Shown here one piece after another: positions 16,085 to 24,053 of a DNA stretch of 64,000 nucleotides. Source of the stretch: an uncultured Clostridium sp. (lineage in GTDB: Bacteria > Bacillota > Clostridia > Oscillospirales > Ruminococcaceae). The notes under the pieces were generated by a model. It ran no database searches. It was given only the letters and a program-made list of their open reading frames with translations, and had not been told where the DNA came from. Position 1 is the stretch's first letter. Each line of letters opens with the position of its first letter. Location: assembly GCA_902490335.1 (NCBI GenBank), contig CABUDL010000001.1:1-64000 (forward strand), written 5' to 3'. The translations under genes and the position numbers were made by a program.

Positions 16085-18100
16085 ATGAAAAAATGGTCAA
16101 GATGGCTGGCGCTGGCTTTGGCTTCCGCACTGGCATTGAGCGGATGCGGTAACAGCGGTACAGAAGAAAAACCAAGTACTGAGCCAGAGAAGGAGCCGAC
16201 CACCGCTGAAAACCAGACCCAACCACAGAAGGAAGAATCGAAGGACGCAAGCGGAAAGCACGAAATCAAAGATTTGGTGACCTCCCAGCTGGTTGTCAAC
16301 GAGATGGAGACTTTCAATATGCTCTATTCTCAGAGCCAGAAGGAGTTCGACGTGCTCTGTAACAACTGGGACGGTCTGCTGGAGGTTGACCCGCACGGCG
16401 TGCCGATTGCCGGTATCGCAGAGGATTGGGGTACCGAGGACGGCGGTTTGACCTGGACCTTCCATATCCGCGACGGAGTTAAATGGGTGGACGTCAATGC
16501 AGAAGAGAAAGCCGACTGCAACGCATGGGACTTTGCTTCCGGTCTGGAGTGGGTGCTCAACTTCCACAAAAATGACTCGGCAAATACCTCCATGCCTCTG
16601 GAAATGATCAAGGGCGCAAACGAGTACTATGAATACACCAAGACCCTGAGCCAGGAGGAAGCTTACGCGCTGACTGCCGGAGAAGGCTCCAAGTTCCTGG
16701 AGATGGTCGGCATCGAAATCCCGGACGACCACACCGTCATCTACCACTGCATCGACCCGAAACCTTACTTTGATTCGGTTGCAACCTACTCTTGCCTGTT
16801 CCCAATCTCTCAGGCAATGGTCGACGAGCTGGGCGGACCGGACGGCGTGCGCGCTATGAACAACGAAACCATGTGGTACAACGGTCCTTACCTTATGACC
16901 ACCTACATCCAGGGCAATGAAAAAGTTCAGACCAAGAACCCGAAATACTGGGATACCGAGTGCAGCCTTTTTGATACCGCGACCATCAAGATGGTTGAAT
17001 CCAATGACGTCGCTTTCCAGCTGTATCAGGCGGGCGAGCTGGACTATGTCGGCTTGAATGAAAGCAACCTGACCACCATCTATAACAGCGACAGCAACGC
17101 ATACCATGACTATCTGGTTGAAAAGCTGCCTACGAAATACTCCTGGCAGCTGCACTTCAACTTTGCAAAGAACAAAGAGGACGGCACACCGGATACCAAC
17201 TGGAACCTGGCGGTTGCCAACGAAGCCTTCCGTCTGTCCTGGTACTACGGACTGGATTTGGGTCAGTACTATCCTCGAATCAACGCCATCAACCCGATGA
17301 GCTGTGAAAATAACTGCTACACCATGAAGGGTCTGGTATACACCTCCGACGGTACCGACTACACCGACCTTGTTAAACAGGAGCTGGGTATCCAGGAAAA
17401 TGGCGAGACACTGGCAAGATTGAACAAGGAAAAAGCGCAGCAGTACAAAGAGCAGGCGATGCAGGAGCTGAGCGCACTGGGTGTTACCTTCCCAATCAGC
17501 GCTGACTACTACATTTCTGCTTCCAACCAGACTGCTCTGGACAGCGCAAATGTTCTCAAGCAGGTATTCTCCGACAGCTTGGGCGACGATTATGTAAAAC
17601 TGAACATCAAGACCTATGTTTCCAGCTCGAGACAGGAAGTTTACACCCCCAGACTGCACTCCATCGTACAGACCGGCTGGGGCGCAGACTACGGTGACCC
17701 ACAGAACTACCTGGGTCAGATGACCTACGGCAACGAAACCGCTTACTTCCCGAACAGCTACAACTATGTCAACGAAGTAGAAGTCAACGAGAACACCCAG
17801 GCACTGATCGACGTTTTCAAGACCCTGACCGATATGGTCAACGAAGCAGACCAGATCCACGACGACCTGGATGCCCGCTACAAAGCGTATGCCAAAGCAG
17901 AAGCTTACCTGATCGAGCATGCGATCGTGGTTCCAACCTACTACGATGTTGGCTGGTGTCTGAGCAAGATCAATCTCTACACCCAGAGAAACGCAATGTT
18001 CGGCTGCCAGAATGGTAAGATGAAGGGCTGGGAAACTTCCGCAGACGGCTATACCACGGAAGAGATGACCGCTCTGAAAGATGCGTTCCTGGCAGAATAA
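16085..18100 (+). CDS. Peptide-type ABC transporter solute-binding lipoprotein
   Basis: 671-aa extracytoplasmic binding protein of the SBP_bac_5 (oligopeptide/nickel) family. It has a lipoprotein signal with lipobox LSGCG near residue 20, then a Glu/Thr/Lys-rich linker and the binding domain from about residue 60. Start at 16085 behind AAGGAGG. No permease or ATPase gene is adjacent; a terminator and a tRNA follow, so it must work with a transporter encoded elsewhere. Given the amino-acid-fermenting context, peptide capture is a reasonable inference. Confidence 0.9.
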   Translation: MKKWSRWLALALASALALSGCGNSGTEEKPSTEPEKEPTTAENQTQPQKEESKDASGKHEIKDLVTSQLVVNEMETFNMLYSQSQKEFDVLCNNWDGLLEVDPHGVPIAGIAEDWGTEDGGLTWTFHIRDGVKWVDVNAEEKADCNAWDFASGLEWVLNFHKNDSANTSMPLEMIKGANEYYEYTKTLSQEEAYALTAGEGSKFLEMVGIEIPDDHTVIYHCIDPKPYFDSVATYSCLFPISQAMVDELGGPDGVRAMNNETMWYNGPYLMTTYIQGNEKVQTKNPKYWDTECSLFDTATIKMVESNDVAFQLYQAGELDYVGLNESNLTTIYNSDSNAYHDYLVEKLPTKYSWQLHFNFAKNKEDGTPDTNWNLAVANEAFRLSWYYGLDLGQYYPRINAINPMSCENNCYTMKGLVYTSDGTDYTDLVKQELGIQENGETLARLNKEKAQQYKEQAMQELSALGVTFPISADYYISASNQTALDSANVLKQVFSDSLGDDYVKLNIKTYVSSSRQEVYTPRLHSIVQTGWGADYGDPQNYLGQMTYGNETAYFPNSYNYVNEVEVNENTQALIDVFKTLTDMVNEADQIHDDLDARYKAYAKAEAYLIEHAIVVPTYYDVGWCLSKINLYTQRNAMFGCQNGKMKGWETSADGYTTEEMTALKDAFLAE

Positions 18101-18169
18101 AAAGGCGGAGGACCGCACAAAATTTCTGCAATCCATTTTAGCTAAATTCGAAACGTCCATACAGAAAGC

Positions 18170-18204
18170 AAAAGAGCCATGTCCAAACGGACATGGCTCT
18201 TTTG
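18170..18204 (+). terminator. Terminator after the solute-binding protein gene
   Basis: AAAAGAGCCATGTCC / GGACATGGCTCTTTT 15-bp stem with AAAC loop; symmetric, so it may also end the facing tRNA transcript. Confidence 0.9.
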
Positions 18205-18227
18205 TGCTGATACAGACAGCGATAAAA

Positions 18228-18304
18228 TGGCGTCCCCGGGCAGATTCGAACTGCCGGCCTTTCGCTTAGGAGGCGAACGCTCTATCCTACTGAGCTACGG
18301 AGAC
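18228..18304 (-). tRNA. tRNA-Arg (anticodon CCT)
   Basis: The minus strand folds as a full cloverleaf: acceptor GTCTCCG/CGGGGAC (one G-U), D arm GCTC..GAGC, anticodon stem TTCGC/GCGAA around loop CTCCTAA, T arm with GTTCGAATC, and an encoded CCA. Anticodon CCT reads AGG. Confidence 0.95.
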
Positions 18305-18526
18305 AGAAGGTTTTCTCAACTTTCTTAGTTTACTATTTTACACAGGGTTTGTCAATATCTGGATTCCAAAGACAGGTCATACTCCGGGAAAGCGGTGGAA
18401 AAGGCAAAAAGATGCGTACCCCCTCTTTTCTATCGAAGAAAAAAGTGATATAGTAGTTGTCGGGTAAGAAAGAGAACGTTGTAATTTTACAGCGCAGGAT
18501 CAATGATCACAGACAGGAGGAAGGAA

Positions 18527-18931
18527 ATGAGGCTAGAGAAATCCTGTGGAGCACTGGTTTACCGCAGGAACCGAGAACAGATTGAACTGCTGCTTATCAA
18601 AAACAGATACGGAGGACACTGGTCTTTTCCGAAGGGTCATGTGGAGGGAAGAGAAACCGAGGTGCAGACCGCTTTGCGGGAGGTCAAGGAGGAAACGGGG
18701 TTGGACATCAGCCTTCAGTCCGGTTTTCGCCATGCGGTAGAGTACTTTCCCCGACCTAACGTCAAAAAGCAGGTGGTCTACTTTTTGGGTGAAGCCACCA
18801 GCAACGACCTGCATATGCAGGAGGAAGAGATCAGCCGCATTATCTGGATGGATATTCACAAGGCATACCACATGGTCACCTTTAAAAATGATAAAAATTT
18901 AATCTGGATGGCGGGAAAACGCCTCCAGTAA
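18527..18931 (+). CDS. Nudix hydrolase (Ap4A hydrolase-like)
   Basis: 134 aa. The Nudix box GHVEGRE-x7-REVKEETGL matches GX5EX7REUXEEXGU exactly. The N-terminus (CGALVYRR) and the short length resemble bacterial diadenosine tetraphosphate hydrolases and related NTP pyrophosphohydrolases. Start at 18527 behind AGGAGGAAGG. It lies 42 bp upstream of trkH. Substrate not determined. Confidence 0.88.
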   Translation: MRLEKSCGALVYRRNREQIELLLIKNRYGGHWSFPKGHVEGRETEVQTALREVKEETGLDISLQSGFRHAVEYFPRPNVKKQVVYFLGEATSNDLHMQEEEISRIIWMDIHKAYHMVTFKNDKNLIWMAGKRLQ

Positions 18932-18973
18932 ATCCGGCGGGTCACAGGTCAAGACCTGCCAACGAAAGGAAGA

Positions 18974-20347
18974 ATGACACTGATGAAAGCGGTTAGAAAA
19001 CGCTCGTCCAGCAATCCCGCCCGCATCATTTCAGAGAGCTTTGTAGCGGTCATTGCCATCGGGACGCTGCTGCTGTGGCTGCCGATTTCCTCCCGGGACG
19101 GGCAATTTACTCCGCTGCTGGATTCCTTATTTACAGCGACCAGCGCTACCTGTGTAACCGGGTTGGTGCTGTACGACACCTGGACCCACTGGAATGCACT
19201 GGGGCAAGGGGTACTGCTGATGCTGATTCAGATTGGCGGATTGGGTCTGGTGACGTTAACCAGCTTTTTCAACCTGGTGGTCGGCAAAAAGCTGGGACTG
19301 CGTGGCATGAAGCTGGCATCGGAGTCAATCAACTCCACCAGCTTCGGGGATGTTCCGCATCTGCTGCGGATGATTTTTACCTTTACCTTGACGGTGGAAA
19401 GCATCGGAGCGATTTTGCTGGGACTTTATTTTGTGCCCACCTATGGATTGCAGGGGGGGTTTATCGCCATCTTTTTGGCGGTGTCGGCTTTTTGCAATGC
19501 CGGATTTGATATTTTGGGCTTTTTGGGAGAATACACCTCGCTGATGACCTTTAACGGGCGGTATCTGGTCATCTTCACCATCATGGCGCTGATTATTGTC
19601 GGCGGGCTGGGCTTTATCGTCTGGAATGACCTGCTGGCATACCGCAAGACCAAAACCCTGCTGCTGCATACCAAGGTGGTTTTGCTGACCACCGCTTTTT
19701 TAATCTTCATCGGCACGGTCTGCTTTATGTTGTTTGAATGGAATAATCCGGCAACCTTGCAGCCGATGGGGATGAAGGAGAAGATCGGCGCTTCGCTGAT
19801 GCAATCGGTCACTATGCGTACCGCCGGTTTTAACTCGGTGGATTTGTACGCCATGCGGGACTCTACCAAAGTCTTTTCGATTGTCCTCATGTTCATCGGT
19901 GCAGCGCCGGGTTCGACCGGAGGCGGCATCAAGGTGACGACCATTGCGGTCATCATTATGACGGCGGTCTCCATCATCCGCGGCAAGGAGGAACCGTATC
20001 TGCTCAAACGCCGTATTGCTGCCAACGTGGTTTACCGTTCGCTTGCCATTCTGTTTTTGGGTATTGTGACGGTGGGAGTAACCGCCATCACCCTGATGGC
20101 AACCAGTCCGCTGGAAGCAAACGGCTTGACCGGCATTGATGCTACCTTTGAGGCGGTGTCCGCCTTTGCAACTGTCGGGGTGTCCAGCGGCTCCACTGCC
20201 ATTGCTTCCTCCTTCTCGAAGGTAATGCTCATCCTTTCGATGTTCATCGGCAGGGTAGGACCAGTTTCCTTTGGGCTTTCTCTGGCAGCGCAGCAGAATG
20301 TCAGCCGTAAGCTGATTGTGCCGGAGGGCAGAATCGTCGTGGGTTAA
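18974..20347 (+). CDS. TrkH/KtrB-family potassium transporter membrane subunit
   Basis: 457-aa polytopic membrane protein with the repeated pore-loop Gly motifs of K+ transporters: SATCVTGLVLYDT, MRTAGFNSVD, GAAPGSTGGGIK and FATVGVSSG. It imports K+ coupled to Na+ or H+. The cytoplasmic NAD-binding partner (TrkA/KtrA) is not encoded next to it. The ATG at 18974 has AAAGGA 3 bp upstream; the second ATG at 18983 is an equally possible start. Confidence 0.92.
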   Translation: MTLMKAVRKRSSSNPARIISESFVAVIAIGTLLLWLPISSRDGQFTPLLDSLFTATSATCVTGLVLYDTWTHWNALGQGVLLMLIQIGGLGLVTLTSFFNLVVGKKLGLRGMKLASESINSTSFGDVPHLLRMIFTFTLTVESIGAILLGLYFVPTYGLQGGFIAIFLAVSAFCNAGFDILGFLGEYTSLMTFNGRYLVIFTIMALIIVGGLGFIVWNDLLAYRKTKTLLLHTKVVLLTTAFLIFIGTVCFMLFEWNNPATLQPMGMKEKIGASLMQSVTMRTAGFNSVDLYAMRDSTKVFSIVLMFIGAAPGSTGGGIKVTTIAVIIMTAVSIIRGKEEPYLLKRRIAANVVYRSLAILFLGIVTVGVTAITLMATSPLEANGLTGIDATFEAVSAFATVGVSSGSTAIASSFSKVMLILSMFIGRVGPVSFGLSLAAQQNVSRKLIVPEGRIVVG

Positions 20348-20360
20348 TCATACAGGTTAT

Positions 20361-20398
20361 ACAGCATCCGCATAGAACTATGTGGGTGCTGTTTTTTT
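20361..20398 (+). terminator. Terminator after trkH-like gene
   Basis: ACAGCATCCGCATAG / CTATGTGGGTGCTGT 15-bp stem (two G-U) followed by T7. Confidence 0.9.
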
Positions 20399-20474
20399 AC
20401 AGAAAACAGAAAATGGGGAACCTTTTGAGCGGCGGCGACGAAATACAGATAAAAGGAGCAGGGGAGGGGAACGG

Positions 20475-21008
20475 ATGGAAACCGAGATGGTGTCCGAGCT
20501 GATCGAGCAATACGGTACAGAAGTGATGATTTTTTGCCGCAGGCTGACCGGCTGTGTGCCTGATGCACAGGACCTGTATCAGCAGACCTTTTTAAAGCTG
20601 ATGGAGATGCGGGTGAAGATACAGCGGGAGAAAAATCCGCGGGCGTTTGTCTTTGCCGTTGCCAACAGTATCTGGAAGAACGAACGCCGCAAGCTGATGC
20701 GGCGCGCCTTGCTCGCACCCACCTTCAGCCTGGAGGATGCGCAGGGGCAGGATGCCTTCGAGCTGCCTGACATCGAGGACACCCAGCAGCAGGTGATGGA
20801 GCGGATTTGCCGTCAACAGCTTTCGGCGGCGGTGCAGCGGCTGGAGCCGAAATTTCGGACACCGGTCCTTTTGATGTACGGCTTTGGAATGAGCATCGAG
20901 CAGATTGCACAGATTGAACGGGTGCCCAAGGGAACCATCAAAAGCCGGCTGAATCGGGCAAAAAAGAAACTGCGCAAGGAAATGGAGGCGTATGGATATG
21001 GAGAGTAG
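20475..21008 (+). CDS. ECF-type RNA polymerase sigma factor
   Basis: 177 aa. Region 2 covers about residues 10-70 (DAQDLYQQTFLKLME, then FVFAVANSIWKNERRK) and region 4 about residues 115-170 (FRTPVLLMYGFGMSIEQIAQ ... PKGTIKSRLNRAKKKL, the helix-turn-helix). No extra C-terminal domain. Start at 20475 behind GAGGGG; a frame from 20382 is not supported. The stop overlaps the start of a small membrane protein, the usual arrangement for a sigma factor and its membrane-bound regulator. Confidence 0.9.
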   Translation: METEMVSELIEQYGTEVMIFCRRLTGCVPDAQDLYQQTFLKLMEMRVKIQREKNPRAFVFAVANSIWKNERRKLMRRALLAPTFSLEDAQGQDAFELPDIEDTQQQVMERICRQQLSAAVQRLEPKFRTPVLLMYGFGMSIEQIAQIERVPKGTIKSRLNRAKKKLRKEMEAYGYGE

Positions 21009-21351
21009 AGAGCAAAAAGACAGGGAATTTGAAAGGCTGCTGCGGGAAAGCCTTTCCGAAGAAAAGCTGGAGAAGCAGGAGATGATTATACAGAACAATC
21101 TGCTGCGCGCCAAGATGGAGCAGAAAAAGCAGCGCCGCTCAATCCCGCTGTGGTATCTGCCGGGAGTGCTCCATGCGCTGATTCTGGTGCTGGCGGCGCT
21201 GGTCATTTGTCTGCTGGTGCAAAATCCTCTGTTGGAGCTGCTGGCAGCGGGGACAGCGACAGTAGGCAGTCTGACAGGTTTTATCCTGACCCGTTTGGGT
21301 GTGCGGCTGTTCGATTTAAAAAGCAGGCTGACCTGGTATGTGGAACGATGA
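20992..21351 (+). CDS. Small membrane protein, probable anti-sigma partner
   Basis: 119 aa: a charged N-terminal cytoplasmic segment (residues 1-50, rich in Glu, Lys and Gln, with coiled-coil potential), then two hydrophobic segments (about 53-75 and 80-102) and a basic tail ending TWYVER. It overlaps the sigma gene by 17 bp, suggesting translational coupling and an anti-sigma role; no zinc-binding anti-sigma motif is visible, so this is inference from context. Its last 29 codons lie in the first copy of a 140-bp tandem repeat. Confidence 0.7.
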   Translation: MDMESREQKDREFERLLRESLSEEKLEKQEMIIQNNLLRAKMEQKKQRRSIPLWYLPGVLHALILVLAALVICLLVQNPLLELLAAGTATVGSLTGFILTRLGVRLFDLKSRLTWYVER

Positions 21352-21491
21352 GGAGGAAAAGGATGTTCTGGTTTTGTCTCTGTCTTGGGATGGTGCTGAC
21401 TGCCTGCAGTCTAACAGGTTTTATCCTGACCCGTTTGGGTGTGCGGCTGTTCGATTTAAAAAGCAGGCTGACCTGGTATGTGGAACGATGA
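21348..21491 (+). CDS. Repeat-born mini-lipoprotein ORF 1
   Basis: 47 aa from ATG 21348, which overlaps the upstream TGA (ATGA); a second start at 21363 has AGGAGG directly in front and gives 42 aa. The N-terminus MRRKRMFWFCLCLGMVLTAC has a basic n-region, a hydrophobic core and an LTAC lipobox; the tail is the C-terminus of the 119-aa membrane protein (SLTGFILTRLGVRLFDLK...). It is a chimera of the start of the downstream gene and the end of the upstream gene. Expression is unproven. Confidence 0.5.
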   Translation: MRRKRMFWFCLCLGMVLTACSLTGFILTRLGVRLFDLKSRLTWYVER

Positions 21492-21631
21492 GGAGGAAAA
21501 GGATGTTCTGGTTTTGTCTCTGTCTTGGGATGGTGCTGACTGCCTGCAGTCTAACAGGTTTTATCCTGACCCGTTTGGGTGTGCGGCTGTTTGATTTAAA
21601 AAGCAGGCTGACCTGGTATATAGAGCGATAA
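21488..21631 (+). CDS. Repeat-born mini-lipoprotein ORF 2
   Basis: Second copy of the same chimeric 47-aa ORF (alternative start 21503). It again overlaps the previous stop as ATGA and differs from the first copy only near the C-terminus (TWYIER for TWYVER), because its tail comes from repeat copy 3. Two intact coupled copies with their own Shine-Dalgarno sites argue that the reading frames are tolerated or used. Confidence 0.5.
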   Translation: MRRKRMFWFCLCLGMVLTACSLTGFILTRLGVRLFDLKSRLTWYIER

Positions 21632-21642
21632 GGAGGAAAAGG

Positions 21643-22428
21643 ATGTTCTGGTTTTATCTTTGCTTAGGGGTGTTGGTGCTGGCAGCGCTGTTGTTGACTG
21701 CCGGTGTATGCATTTGGGTCTATCAGGATGCTAAGGAGCGCGGAGAACGAGCATGGCTGTGGGTGCTGATTATTTTGATTTCATCGCCGCTGCTGGGTGG
21801 TCTGGTTTATCTGATTGCCCGCAGGGAGGAGCGGCGACCCTGCCGTTTTTGCGGGTGGATGCTGGAAAGGGACGCTCACTATTGCAGCCACTGCGGCAAG
21901 CAGTTTCCCTTCTGTGAGCCGGGCAGCGGATATAAGGAGGACCTGATGCCCGAGCGCCCGCAGCAGAAAAAACGCAACCGCCGCTATCTTGCGATGACCG
22001 CTGCCAGTGCAGTGATGATGGTGCTGTGTCTGGTGGGGATGATTTTCTTTGCGGTCCATTCGTCGGGCTGGGAGCCGGAGTGGAACAGCGGCTGGGTGAT
22101 GATGAATCTGGAAAGCAACAGCGGCAACAGCTGGTCTTTTCGGTACAGTCGGGCAAGTGAAAATTATCACACCTCCTCCCGTTTTACATTGGAGGACCCG
22201 CAGCGGCAGCAGCTGGCGGTCGACCTTCAGTTTGAAGAGGGAGAATGGATGCAAATGCAGATTACCCAGCAGACCCAAGACGGCAGGACGCTGGAGCGGG
22301 AGAGCAGGGTGCTTTCGGACGAAAAAACCCAGTATTTTTCTTTGGAAGGATTTGAAAAGGGAACCATCAAGGTGCGATTTTATAACAATGGGGTCAGCGG
22401 TGTAAAAGCGCAGGTGCGGGTGGCTTGA
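21643..22428 (+). CDS. Membrane protein with PLD-nuclease-like N-terminus and zinc ribbon
   Basis: 261 aa. Two N-terminal hydrophobic segments (about 4-23 and 37-58) with WVYQDAKERG between them resemble the PLDc_N membrane domain. A zinc ribbon follows, C-R-F-C-G ... C-S-H-C-G (residues 65-85), then a third membrane segment near residues 117-138 and an extracytoplasmic C-terminal domain of about 120 residues without recognised motifs. Start behind AGGAGG in repeat copy 3. Its place after the sigma/anti-sigma pair suggests a sensor or effector of that regulon. Confidence 0.7.
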   Translation: MFWFYLCLGVLVLAALLLTAGVCIWVYQDAKERGERAWLWVLIILISSPLLGGLVYLIARREERRPCRFCGWMLERDAHYCSHCGKQFPFCEPGSGYKEDLMPERPQQKKRNRRYLAMTAASAVMMVLCLVGMIFFAVHSSGWEPEWNSGWVMMNLESNSGNSWSFRYSRASENYHTSSRFTLEDPQRQQLAVDLQFEEGEWMQMQITQQTQDGRTLERESRVLSDEKTQYFSLEGFEKGTIKVRFYNNGVSGVKAQVRVA

Positions 22429-22517
22429 CAAATGCCCGTCGGTCTGTTATACCAGAGGTAAAAGCCGTGCCTCGTCTGCAAGGCGAGCAAGCGGGCAAGG
22501 AAAGGGGAGCGAATCAG

Positions 22518-23075
22518 GTGGAAATCATCAAACCGGAGGAGTACGCGGTGTCCGAGTGGGCGGGAGGCAAGACCACCCAGCTGTACATCTATCCGCAGGA
22601 CAGCGAGTATGCCAAACGAAACTTTTTGCTGCGCATCAGCAGCGCAACGGTGGAATGTGAGCGTTCGGAATTTACCAGCCTGCCGCAGGTGGAGCGAATC
22701 ATCCTGCCGCTGAGCGGTTCACTGCATCTGTTCTATGAGGGACACGGGGAAAAGAAGCTGGAGCCGTTTGAACAGGACCGCTTTGACGGCGGTTGGAAGA
22801 CGGTGAGTGTCGGCAAAGCGACCGATTTTAACGTTATGCTGCGGGAAGGGACACAGGCGCAGGTCCGGCTGCTGGATGTAAAAGAAAACGAGCAGGCATC
22901 GGTCGAGGTGACAGCAAACGGTCTGACTGCGGTATTTGCCGCACAGGGAACGGCAACGGTCGATGGAAAAGCGCTGCCGGAGCGCGGGCTGGCGGTCGCA
23001 AAGGAGGAAGGAAACCTCCTGTTGGCTAGCGGCAGCGCAGGATGCAGGCTGCTGTGCGTAGAGGTTCAATTTTAA
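22518..23075 (+). CDS. HutD/Ves family protein
   Basis: 185 aa from a GTG at 22518 behind GGGGAG. The cupin-like HutD/Ves fold is suggested by SEWAGGKTTQLYIYP near the N-terminus and FDGGWKTVSVGKATDFNVMLR in the middle. Ves responds to cold and HutD accompanies histidine use in other bacteria, but no hut gene is here and the biochemical role is unknown. It ends in its own terminator. Confidence 0.8.
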   Translation: MEIIKPEEYAVSEWAGGKTTQLYIYPQDSEYAKRNFLLRISSATVECERSEFTSLPQVERIILPLSGSLHLFYEGHGEKKLEPFEQDRFDGGWKTVSVGKATDFNVMLREGTQAQVRLLDVKENEQASVEVTANGLTAVFAAQGTATVDGKALPERGLAVAKEEGNLLLASGSAGCRLLCVEVQF

Positions 23076-23081
23076 AGAGAA

Positions 23082-23111
23082 AAAGAGGGCAGGAATGTCC
23101 TCTTTTTTTAT
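23082..23111 (+). terminator. Terminator after HutD-like gene
   Basis: AAAAGAGG / CCTCTTTT stem with T-tract. Confidence 0.7.
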
Positions 23112-23151
23112 TGACAAATGATGTTATATTATATATAATATACGATAACAT
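23111..23151 (+). promoter_or_regulatory. Consensus promoter with embedded PadR-type operator
   Basis: TTGACA (23111-23116), a 17-bp spacer and TATAAT (23134-23139). ATATTATA/TATAATAT (23126-23141) is a perfect palindrome over the -10, and ATGTTAT (23121-23127) with ATAACAT (23145-23151) forms a wider inverted repeat. PadR proteins commonly bind ATGT-n-ACAT sites and repress their own operon. Confidence 0.75.
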
Positions 23152-23172
23152 GGAAAATAAGGAGAGGTGAGG

Positions 23173-23490
23173 ATGGCATTTCAGTTGGGTTCAGCGCTGC
23201 TGGATGCCTGCGTGCTGGCAATCGTGATGCGGGAGGACACCTACGGGTACAAGCTGACACAGGAGGTCAAACAGATTATGAATGTGTCGGAATCGACCCT
23301 CTATCCGGTTCTGCGCCGGCTGCAGAAGGACGGGTATCTGACGACCTATGACCGACCGTATCAGGGACGAAACCGACGCTATTATTCGGTGACCCCCAGC
23401 GGCAGGGAGCAGTTCCGGCAGTTTTACGATCAATGGAGACAGCTGCGGGATAAAATTGACGGCATTATGGACGGAGGGATCAATGGATGA
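23173..23490 (+). CDS. PadR family transcriptional regulator
   Basis: 105 aa winged-helix repressor: DTYGYKLTQEVKQIMNVSESTLYPVLRRLQKDGYLTTY is the family signature, followed by the wing NRRYYSVTPSGRE and a short C-terminal dimerisation helix. Start at 23173 behind GGAGAGG. The last 4 bp overlap the DUF1700 gene. Probably represses its own operon through the palindrome over its promoter and responds to a membrane or drug signal, as do related PadR-DUF1700 modules. Confidence 0.92.
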   Translation: MAFQLGSALLDACVLAIVMREDTYGYKLTQEVKQIMNVSESTLYPVLRRLQKDGYLTTYDRPYQGRNRRYYSVTPSGREQFRQFYDQWRQLRDKIDGIMDGGING

Positions 23491-24020
23491 CCAAAGAGGA
23501 GTACATCAGAGAGCTGAAAGCGCGCATCTCCCATCTTCCACGGGAAGAGCAGGAGTCGGCGCTGCGGTATTATATGGAATATCTGGAGGATGCCGGTGAC
23601 CGACCGATGGAGCAGATCATCGAGGAGCTGGGTACGCCGCAGCAGGTAGCGGAGCGCATCATTGCCGACTGTGCCCAGAGCGCAGGCGAAGAAAAATCTG
23701 CCCATACCGGATGTATGCTGGGAACGCTGGCGGTGGTGACCAGTCCGGTTTGGCTGTTGGTTCTGTTTGTGGCAGCCATCCTGGGTGCGACCCTGTTGTT
23801 TACCGTCGCGCTGCTCATCTTTGTCTTTGGAGTGGTTGCGCTGGTGCTCATCGGGGTAGGCGTCTGGTCGCTGACCCTTTATCCTCCCACCGGCATTGCA
23901 GTGCTGGGCGGTGCGCTGATCTGTGCGGGTTTGACACTGCTGTGCATTGCGCTCTTCTGGTGGGCAGCCGGTGCTGTCAAATCGGTCTGGAGGACGCTAA
24001 GACAGAGAAAAAGCGTTTGA
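23487..24020 (+). CDS. DUF1700 (HAAS-domain) membrane protein
   Basis: 177 aa. The N-terminal HAAS domain (MTKEEYIRELKARISHLP ... EELGTPQQVAERII) is followed by three hydrophobic segments (about 78-150). Overlaps padR by ATGA. Such proteins sit between PadR and DUF4097 genes in many Firmicutes and are thought to act in signalling at the membrane; the function is not established. Confidence 0.88.
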   Translation: MTKEEYIRELKARISHLPREEQESALRYYMEYLEDAGDRPMEQIIEELGTPQQVAERIIADCAQSAGEEKSAHTGCMLGTLAVVTSPVWLLVLFVAAILGATLLFTVALLIFVFGVVALVLIGVGVWSLTLYPPTGIAVLGGALICAGLTLLCIALFWWAAGAVKSVWRTLRQRKSV

Positions 24021-24053
24021 TGAAGGCGCAGACAAGATAAGGGAGGATACAGG

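Larger units (their letters stand above)
21266..21650 (+). repeat. 140-bp tandem triplication across a gene junction
   Basis: The segment covering the last ~29 codons of the 119-aa gene, its stop, the AGGAGG site and the first codons of the next gene recurs at a 140-bp period (for example ACAGGTTTTATCCTGACC at about 21274, 21414 and 21554). Copies 1 and 2 look identical; copy 3 has several substitutions and runs into the 261-aa gene. Because 140 is not a multiple of 3, each copy creates a new reading-frame junction. Confidence 0.95.

Noticed and set aside
16097..18160. 687-aa ORF on the minus strand
   Set aside because: It lies opposite the solute-binding lipoprotein gene, which has signal peptide, ribosome-binding site and family features; the antisense frame has no recognisable motif and reflects strong codon bias.
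21150..21491. 113-aa ORF through the tandem repeat
   Set aside because: Its first two thirds are a +1 frame of the 119-aa gene; only the part from 21348 has start signals.
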